Source of the DNA: Labilibacter sediminis
Lineage (GTDB): Bacteria > Bacteroidota > Bacteroidia > Bacteroidales > Marinilabiliaceae
NCBI RefSeq assembly: GCF_005877885.1
Contig: NZ_VCHY01000003.1
Location: 124,001 to 188,000 of the forward strand
Length of the DNA: 64,000 nt
Direction of reading: 5' to 3'
The position numbers were made by a program, and so were the translations under genes. Below, one piece after another: positions 58,702 to 64,000 of this stretch. The notes beneath the pieces are model-generated. The model was not told the DNA's origin, ran no database searches, and saw nothing but the letters and a program-made list of their open reading frames with translations. The first letter of the stretch is position 1; each line of letters opens with the position of its first letter.

Positions 58702-59187
58702 TCAAACTAAAACTTCAATTTTACCAATGTAATTCTTCAAAAACTGTCGACCTCTAAAAATATAAACCTTTACCTGCGCTTCTGTTAAATTTGTGATGTC
58801 AGCAATCTCCTTGTAAGAATACCCTTCATAATCACGCAACAATATTACATTTTTCTGATCTGGAGGCAGTCTGTCCAAAGCCTGATGAAGCACTTCATTC
58901 ACGTCTGAATAAGATTCGTTGGTTAAGTACTTATTTTCATCAGCCTTATCCCACTCGGCCTTATACTTATCGCGCCTTATGGAATCAATAAGCGTATGAT
59001 AGGCTGTAGAAAACAGGTAACTCTTGGCTTTTGCAAACGAGATATCCTGATGATTCTTCCACACCTTTTCAAAGGTATCCTGAACAATATCCTTCGCTTT
59101 TTCTGTGTCCTTAATATTTTTCAGAATAAAACGATAAACATTATCCGAATACTGCTCTACGCTTTTATTGTATTCTTTTACTGTCAT
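58702..59187 (-). CDS. ECF-type RNA polymerase sigma factor
   Basis: A 161-residue sigma-70 family protein from ATG 59187 (MTVKEYNKSVEQYSDNVYRF). Region 2 reads KDIVQDTFEKVWKNHQDISF with the conserved aromatic and acidic residues, and region 4 is LPPDQKNVILLRDYEGYSYKEIAD followed by the helix AQVKVYIFRGRQFLKNYI. There is no region 3, as in ECF sigma factors. It would direct RNA polymerase to a small regulon when released by the downstream anti-sigma factor. It heads a four-gene block of sigma, anti-sigma and two barrels. Confidence 0.92.
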   Translation of the reverse strand: MTVKEYNKSVEQYSDNVYRFILKNIKDTEKAKDIVQDTFEKVWKNHQDISFAKAKSYLFSTAYHTLIDSIRRDKYKAEWDKADENKYLTNESYSDVNEVLHQALDRLPPDQKNVILLRDYEGYSYKEIADITNLTEAQVKVYIFRGRQFLKNYIGKIEVLV

Positions 59188-59618
59188 CCAGATTAGCAGT
59201 CGGTTTATGGGTGTGACGCCCAAAGAAAGATAAAGTTACAAGCTATTTTTATTTTTTTTAAATGATTTAACAAACAAACTCAGACTGCTATCAAACCAGC
59301 AATAAACAATATACCTCAATTATACCCATACAATGAAGTATATATTGTTTGATTTCATGATTGATAATTAATGTAAGTCAGATTGAAATTATTGATTAAC
59401 ATTTAGATAATATTTCCTACTCAAAAACATCCTTTCCTTCTCAAAACCTTGATAAACTATTCATTAGAACGATACATTACGGACATAACAAAGATCAACA
59501 TATACTATATTTAGGCATTTTTAGTCTATTTTATTGCCTTGTTGCTATTCCTGCAACTCTCCTAAAGGTGAAATCTTCTCTTAAAAGTTGGAATCTGGTT
59601 AATTTCCCAGAGTAGTTC

Positions 59619-59788
59619 ATCCCGGATTATGCATTAGATTTTCGTTATGAACATTGAAAATGCAATAAAACAAACACTTACTGAAACGAGGCATAGCACC
59701 GCTATGGTGAGTTGAAGCAAGTGAGTAAAACGATTTGTTTTAAAGTAGTTTCAATGTGCAATAGATTAGCTAATGCATATTCCGGGTT
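59619..59788 (-). repeat. 170-bp long-palindrome element, copy 2
   Basis: The left end ATCCCGGATTATGCATTAGA and the right end GCTAATGCATATTCCGGGTT are inverted repeats. In reverse complement the whole element aligns with copy 1 (29264-29433), so the two copies are in opposite orientation. It occupies the 661-base gap before the secreted protein gene; the remainder of that gap (59224-59618, 59789-59884) shows no gene or RNA that I can recognise. Confidence 0.85.
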
Positions 59789-59884
59789 CATACGTATAAT
59801 TTTGAAAATGCAATCTCAACCTGTAAAAATAACAATCGCTCTACTCAAAAAGTGATCTAGAATCTTATAATTAAATTAGAGTAT

Positions 59885-61564
59885 ATGAAAAAAAAACTAT
59901 TTGCACTTATATCCATATTTAGTGCTATTAATTTTAATGTAAATTCCCAGGTTATCAATCATTCAAAGTGGGATATTCAGAAATTCAATGAGGCGTGTTA
60001 TATTGATATTAATCAAATTGAAAACGGCACAAAACACTTCAATAAAATTACCTATAATCTGAATGACGGAGAAAATGCAAATCAGATAGGCTGGGTTTCA
60101 TTAATTACAGATTTTACCGACGAAATAAAATTCAATAAAAATCCTTTAGTTTTTAATCTTAAAGCCAATAGCAACGACTATATTGAATTTAAATTCATTG
60201 ATATAAATGGATCGATTTTTGGAAAGAAACTATTGTTAAAAGATGAGTTCAAAGATTGGACAAAAATTGTAATATATCCCAACAATATTGAGTATTGGTG
60301 GGGAGGGGAAGATGATGTATTGGATAATTTGAAGAGCTTTGAAATTGCAATTTCGGGCACAGGAGCGGGAAATATATGGATTGATAAAATACATTTCGAT
60401 GCCACAATGCCCAAAACTTTTCTTCCCAAAGCAGGTCCTGTAATCGATAGTTTAAGTCAACACGCGGGTTTCGGATTTTTTCTTCGAAGAGATTCAGTTC
60501 TTATTCCTGAAAATCCGAAAGTGTTAGAATACTTAAAAGTAATACAGGATACCTCATCCCCGGAACAGCAATTGTTGCCCTCTATGGAAAACAATGAAGT
60601 TTCTACTTTCAACAACGCCCTTGTTGCTATGGCATTCATTGTTAAAGAAGAATACGAAAGAGCAGAGCGGATTTTAGATTATTACAGTTTAGCTACAAAG
60701 AAAAACAATAAGATTCAAAACCTTCAAAACTTTTTCTACAAGAAAGAAGCACGTGGTTTTTATCAATTCACCAATATTTATGAAGAAAAAGGAATATTAC
60801 CTTACTACAACCGTGATAACAGCAGTCGTTGGATGGGTGATAATGCCTGGCTGTTAATTGCCTTTTTACATCATAAAAAAGCAACCCAAAGCCAAAAATA
60901 TGATAAAATGATTGGCTTGCTTCAGGATCTGTTAATTGACTGGTATATTGATGAAGGTGAACAAGGCGGCTATGTTGGTCATGGTTGGCGCAACGGCGAT
61001 CAGAAACTGCACGAAGGGTTCGGACATCCAGAAGGTAATATTGATGCATATGCAGTAATGAAACTACTTGACAAGAAAGAATATGCAGATAAAATAAGTG
61101 TATGGTTAGATAAACAAATTAACGGGGTAAATCTTCCTTTAGATCTCTACACATGGAGAGTTTTGGCCTATGGTAAAGAATATGCACATTTATTGAATAT
61201 TCCGGAATATGATTTTCGGTTCAGAAAAATTGTGAAAGTAAATAATCAAAAAGCCATGGGATTTTATCATGGACCAGATATAAACATGAACAATATTTGG
61301 TTAGATGGCACAGGCCATATTGCTTGCGCTTATATTACTTGTGGCGATAAATATAGAGGCTATTTTTATGCCAACCAGCTGGATAAGTTTCTGATAAATC
61401 AAACCATAGAAGGTGTAGAAACATGTAGCTTACCTTATACCTTTAACAAAGAGGGAGGTTATGAATGGGTAGAACCGGATAGAGGTTTTGTGTCAGTTGC
61501 AGCCTGGTATATTTTTGCCAAAAATGAATTTAATCCAATGCTGTTAAATTACAATAAAATGTAA
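59885..61564 (+). CDS. Secreted (alpha/alpha)-barrel glycosidase-like protein of unknown family
   Basis: A 559-residue protein with a signal peptide (KKLFALISIFSAINFNVNSQ). An N-terminal beta-sandwich (about 25-175: KFNKNPLVFNLKANSNDYIEF, ending GAGNIWIDKIHFD) resembles carbohydrate-binding modules. The C-terminal part (about 190-555) is helical and reads like an alpha/alpha-toroid: SRWMGDNAWLLIAFLHHKKA, GWRNGDQKLHEGFGHPEGNIDAYAVM (short blocks GWRNGDQ, GFGHPEGN), WLDGTGHIACAYITCG and EWVEPDRGFVSVAAWYIFA. Carboxylates in these conserved-looking loops could be catalytic. I recognise no named family. No T9SS tail is present, so it is probably periplasmic. It is flanked by repeat-rich gaps. Confidence 0.65.
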   Translation: MKKKLFALISIFSAINFNVNSQVINHSKWDIQKFNEACYIDINQIENGTKHFNKITYNLNDGENANQIGWVSLITDFTDEIKFNKNPLVFNLKANSNDYIEFKFIDINGSIFGKKLLLKDEFKDWTKIVIYPNNIEYWWGGEDDVLDNLKSFEIAISGTGAGNIWIDKIHFDATMPKTFLPKAGPVIDSLSQHAGFGFFLRRDSVLIPENPKVLEYLKVIQDTSSPEQQLLPSMENNEVSTFNNALVAMAFIVKEEYERAERILDYYSLATKKNNKIQNLQNFFYKKEARGFYQFTNIYEEKGILPYYNRDNSSRWMGDNAWLLIAFLHHKKATQSQKYDKMIGLLQDLLIDWYIDEGEQGGYVGHGWRNGDQKLHEGFGHPEGNIDAYAVMKLLDKKEYADKISVWLDKQINGVNLPLDLYTWRVLAYGKEYAHLLNIPEYDFRFRKIVKVNNQKAMGFYHGPDINMNNIWLDGTGHIACAYITCGDKYRGYFYANQLDKFLINQTIEGVETCSLPYTFNKEGGYEWVEPDRGFVSVAAWYIFAKNEFNPMLLNYNKM

Positions 61565-61684
61565 TCATTTTTACTCCTAAATAAGTGTTTATACTAACTA
61601 TATAAAAAGAGGACAGGATACAATTAAAGTTCAAGAAAATGAAGCGGCTAATTTCTTATCTGAAAATTGTATTTCTGGTAATTA

Positions 61685-61720
61685 AACCCGCTTTATGCAT
61701 TAGAAAATCTATTACACTTT
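61685..61720 (+). repeat. Single end of the 170-bp palindrome element
   Basis: AACCCGCTTTATGCATTAGAAAATCTATTAC matches the first 31 bases of copy 1 (29264 onward) with two differences. The other end is absent, so this is a solo or truncated end. Confidence 0.7.
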
Positions 61721-61793
61721 TAAAGATCATTACAAATGAGGCTGCTTTTATAAAAAGGCGACCTCATTTTAAATTAAAAACCTTCTGTAACCC

Positions 61794-61980
61794 GCAAGAT
61801 GACGGGTCACCCTTGCAGAAATTGACCTCACCTTTACAGATGGCAACTCACCCCTCTAGTAATTCTCTCTCCCGGTTGCAGATCGCAGGTCAACCATCTA
61901 GTAATTCAGCATCAAACATGCAGATGGCGAATCAAGTTTGCAGATGACGTGATGCAGAATGAAGATGGCGGAGAATATCC
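61794..61980 (+). repeat. 21-bp-period repeat array with GCAGATGGC core
   Basis: Units beginning GCAGA or a near match start at 61794, 61815, 61836, 61878 and 61920; the phase positions 61857 and 61899 hold a second unit type starting TAGTAATTC. All intervals are 21 or 42 bases. After 61920 the spacing breaks (61940, 61954). The array lies in the 456-base gap before the siroheme synthase gene; the open frame across it has no gene character. Confidence 0.75.
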
Positions 61981-62020
61981 AAGGTAGTTTTAGAATTACG
62001 AATTTTAATATTATTATTTG

Positions 62021-63196
62021 TTACTCGGTCCTTTTCCTTAACTCCCTCTCATATTCAACAGTATTACCAAAAATAGAAATCACCGGACTTTTAATTTCTA
62101 CTCTTCCTTCTGCTATTTCGGTGATATTGGTTTTAATGACTTCCTGATCAGGTAAACTGGCCTTGTGCACCAGCCCTACCGGATAATCGGCAGGATAGTT
62201 TTTATCAAGATATTTCTGCGCTATTTCTTTAATATTCTTAGCCCCCATATAATATACGGAGGTGTCTGATTCTAAGATTTTATAGCTGTTTTTACCATGG
62301 GCTGTTCCAAATGCCACTGACGAAGATATTCCCCGGTGTGTTAGTGGTATGTTGGCATAAGCCGCAGCTGCTATGGCAGAACTAATGCCCGGTATAATTT
62401 CAACCTCAACCCCATTCTTTTCAAGGTAAAGTCGCTCCTCTCCTCCTCTGCCAAAAATTAGCGGATCTCCACCCTTTAGACGCACCACCATTTTTTCTTC
62501 TTGAGCAGCCTTTAGCAAAATATCGTTAATCTCACTCTGCTCTTTACTATGATTATCGCGACGCTTACCTACATAAGTTTTTTCACCAGGGTACTTACTT
62601 AAGGCATCCGCATCCAATAAATCATCATAAAAGATAGCATCCGCCTGCTGTAAGAGTTTCTCTCCTTTTTTTGTCAGAAGATCCGGATTACCGGGTCCGA
62701 AACCAACCAAATACACTTTCCCTTTTTGATTTACTTTCTGCTTTTGCAATTCTATTTTCTCATCGATATGCTCCTTCAATTCATTTTTAAAGGCCACCAT
62801 CTTTCTAATGTCTCTATCCTTGGTGTTTACCGCCACTACCATATCTTCTGTTTCGATAATAGCAGGTGAATGAAAGTGAGACTCCGGTCCCTTATCAACC
62901 CTGTTGCACAATTTACCAGCTTCTTCTGCTTCACAAATAATCTGATCATTAACCTCAGTATTATCGGTACATGCATAAACCAAAAAAGCGCCTTCTAAAT
63001 ACTTTTTATCGTATGCTGATTCTATGATATCAACCTCAGAAAATTGCTTCATCTCATCACTAATTTCAGGAGCAACTACCGTAATATTAGAAGTAAACGG
63101 CAGCAAGTGTTTTACTTTTCGCGCAGCCACTTTACCTGCTCCTAGGATGAGTATTTTTTTATTGGTGATATTGATAGATATTGGTAAGAAACTCAT
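62021..63196 (-). CDS. Siroheme synthase-type fusion: precorrin-2 dehydrogenase plus uroporphyrinogen-III C-methyltransferase
   Basis: The 391-residue protein fuses two domains. Residues about 1-150 are Met8/CysG-N: KKILILGAGKVAARKVKHLL (NAD-binding GxGxxA), CTDNTEVNDQI, and CNRVDKGPESHFHSPAII. Residues about 155-390 are a SUMT domain: GKVYLVGFGPGNPDLLTKKG, VVRLKGGDPLIFGRGGEE, and PGISSAIAAAAYANIPLTHRG. It would methylate uroporphyrinogen III to precorrin-2 and oxidise it to sirohydrochlorin. It is about 65 residues shorter than E. coli CysG, mainly in the middle domain, so the ferrochelatase step may need another protein. It lies seven bases after cobK. Confidence 0.9.
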   Translation of the reverse strand: MSFLPISINITNKKILILGAGKVAARKVKHLLPFTSNITVVAPEISDEMKQFSEVDIIESAYDKKYLEGAFLVYACTDNTEVNDQIICEAEEAGKLCNRVDKGPESHFHSPAIIETEDMVVAVNTKDRDIRKMVAFKNELKEHIDEKIELQKQKVNQKGKVYLVGFGPGNPDLLTKKGEKLLQQADAIFYDDLLDADALSKYPGEKTYVGKRRDNHSKEQSEINDILLKAAQEEKMVVRLKGGDPLIFGRGGEERLYLEKNGVEVEIIPGISSAIAAAAYANIPLTHRGISSSVAFGTAHGKNSYKILESDTSVYYMGAKNIKEIAQKYLDKNYPADYPVGLVHKASLPDQEVIKTNITEIAEGRVEIKSPVISIFGNTVEYERELRKRTE

Positions 63197-63203
63197 GTTA
63201 TTT

Positions 63204-63956
63204 TTAATTAAATGTTCTTGATTTAACTTGATTCATTAACTCATTATATGAAAAAACCACGTGAGGATAATCCAACTGAGGTCTTTCTAAAATATGCACA
63301 GAAACGCCTAATTCTTGCGCTGCAGAAATCTTTTCCGGTAATCCTCCGGTTGTACCGGAATCTTTAGTCACTAAATGCTTAATATCATATTCCTGCATCA
63401 AAGCCATATTCGTCAACTTTTCTACCCGACCCTTGGTGGCAATGATTTGGTGGGCTTTTAAACCTGCCTTTTCACATAACTGAATACTTTTTACAACCGG
63501 CAAAACGCGCGCAACAATACGTTCATCAGAGAAATCCTTAAACAAATGTACATGCTTTGAGCCAATGGTTAAAAGAATTCGCCCCTGAGTTTTTTGCAGA
63601 ACCTCTATTAATTGCGCATAGGATGAATAATACTTAGCATCTTTAAATTGAGAAGATTTACGTTCATAGCGTATGTAGCAACACCTAGACTCTTGACAAA
63701 TCTTTATGGCATTCATTGATACTTCCTGTGCAAAAGGATGGCTTGCATCAATCACTAAGCTAATGTTATTCTCGTCAATCAACGCTTTCATTTGTTCAGG
63801 TTGTAATAATTCCTGAATTACTTTGACATCGTTTTTTTGAGCCAGTTCAGTTCCATAAGCCGTTGTTGTAGAAACCAGCATATCCCGATAACCTTCATCC
63901 GATAACATTTTAGCAATATGATTTGCTTCACTCGTTCCGCCAATCACCCAAATCAT
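63204..63956 (-). CDS. cobK: Precorrin-6A reductase (CobK/CbiJ family)
   Basis: A 250-residue NAD(P)-dependent reductase. It starts WVIGGTSEANHIAKMLSDEGY, contains VIDASHPFAQEVSMNAIKICQ and RILLTIGSKHVHLFKDF, and ends with KISAAQELGVSVHILERP, all CobK/CbiJ features. It reduces precorrin-6A in cobalamin synthesis. The ATG overlaps the stop of the upstream cob gene by ATGA, and the siroheme synthase follows closely, so these are in one corrin operon that continues past the right edge. Confidence 0.9.
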   Translation of the reverse strand: MIWVIGGTSEANHIAKMLSDEGYRDMLVSTTTAYGTELAQKNDVKVIQELLQPEQMKALIDENNISLVIDASHPFAQEVSMNAIKICQESRCCYIRYERKSSQFKDAKYYSSYAQLIEVLQKTQGRILLTIGSKHVHLFKDFSDERIVARVLPVVKSIQLCEKAGLKAHQIIATKGRVEKLTNMALMQEYDIKHLVTKDSGTTGGLPEKISAAQELGVSVHILERPQLDYPHVVFSYNELMNQVKSRTFN

Positions 63957-64000
63957 ACTTTATAGCCCCTCCGCGTTACCATTTTCCCATTAATGACTTT
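63953..64000 (-). CDS. C-terminal tail of an upstream corrin-operon gene, probably precorrin-3B C17-methyltransferase
   Basis: The reverse strand from the right edge reads KVINGKMVTRRGYKV then TGA, which overlaps the cobK ATG (ATGA). The ending GKMVTxRGY is the usual C-terminus of CobJ/CbiH methyltransferases. Only 15 residues are visible, so the assignment is tentative. Confidence 0.5.
   Translation of the reverse strand, partial: KVINGKMVTRRGYKV

Noticed and set aside
61639-61947. 102-residue open frame across the GCAGA array
   Set aside because: Periodicity is that of the DNA repeat and it includes the solo palindrome end; composition is not protein-like.

Overview
The window is chromosomal DNA from a low-GC member of the Bacteroidota, most likely a marine Bacteroidales/Marinilabiliales-type organism (order-level placement is inference). 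The evidence is a SusC/SusD pair, GldD and GldE, two secreted proteins ending in type IX secretion (T9SS) sorting domains, Bacteroidota-restricted families (DUF4924, group II GGGP synthase, a second EF-G-like GTPase), a LuxR-tailed one-piece sensor, and repeated matches to the Bacteroidota -7 promoter element TAnnTTTG just upstream of genes. No rRNA, tRNA, CRISPR array, prophage or intact insertion sequence was found.

Layout. 1-3.7 kb: the start of an EF-G-like GTPase, a DUF190 protein, a strongly degenerate alkaline-phosphatase-fold protein and a GGGP synthase. 3.7-8 kb (minus strand): a tight cluster mutY / ssb - gldE - gldD - phosphopantetheinyl transferase - GGGP synthase. 8-12.5 kb (plus): HU, a 30-residue ribosomal-type peptide, ribonuclease G and DsbD. 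12.5-28.4 kb: a polysaccharide utilisation locus (PUL) on the minus strand (SusC, SusD, a T9SS-exported binding protein, a GH144/glucoamylase-type enzyme, GH3 and GH97), with a divergent membrane sensor/HTH regulator. 28.4-35 kb: a methyltransferase with a GDCCVxC protein, two tandem OmpA proteins, a repeat-rich 0.95-kb island and envelope proteins. 35-43.4 kb: housekeeping genes (DUF4924, S4 protein, pth, rplY, prs, ysxC, manA, lysC, lysA). 43.4-55 kb: an acrylyl-CoA-reductase pseudogene, an SGNH esterase, an exonuclease, pdxJ, a CBS protein, a BamA/TamA-like protein, NAD kinase, a hemolysin-III protein and an MFS transporter. 55-59.2 kb: an ECF sigma factor, its putative anti-sigma factor and two paralogous outer-membrane barrels, one carrying WG repeats. 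59.9-64 kb: a secreted glycosidase-like protein and part of a siroheme/cobalamin operon.

How the genes fit together. In the PUL, SusC/SusD would import oligosaccharides released by the T9SS-exported GH144-like enzyme; the GH3 and GH97 enzymes would finish hydrolysis, and the divergent sensor would switch the locus on. GH144 plus GH3 suggests a beta-1,2-glucan, but the GH97 enzyme has the inverting alpha-glucosidase residue set, so the substrate is unsettled. The sigma/anti-sigma/barrel block looks like a small envelope-signalling unit.

Intergenic DNA is unusually rich in repeat families: a 170-bp long-palindrome element (two full copies in opposite orientation plus one end), 29-bp perfect or near-perfect palindromes (three copies), REP-like GCGCGGA hairpins (three copies), about 99-bp units (three diverged copies in one gap and one elsewhere), and two separate arrays with a 21-bp period. 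These and the degenerate phosphatase are the least explained features. All functional calls are from reading translated sequence; no database search was run.
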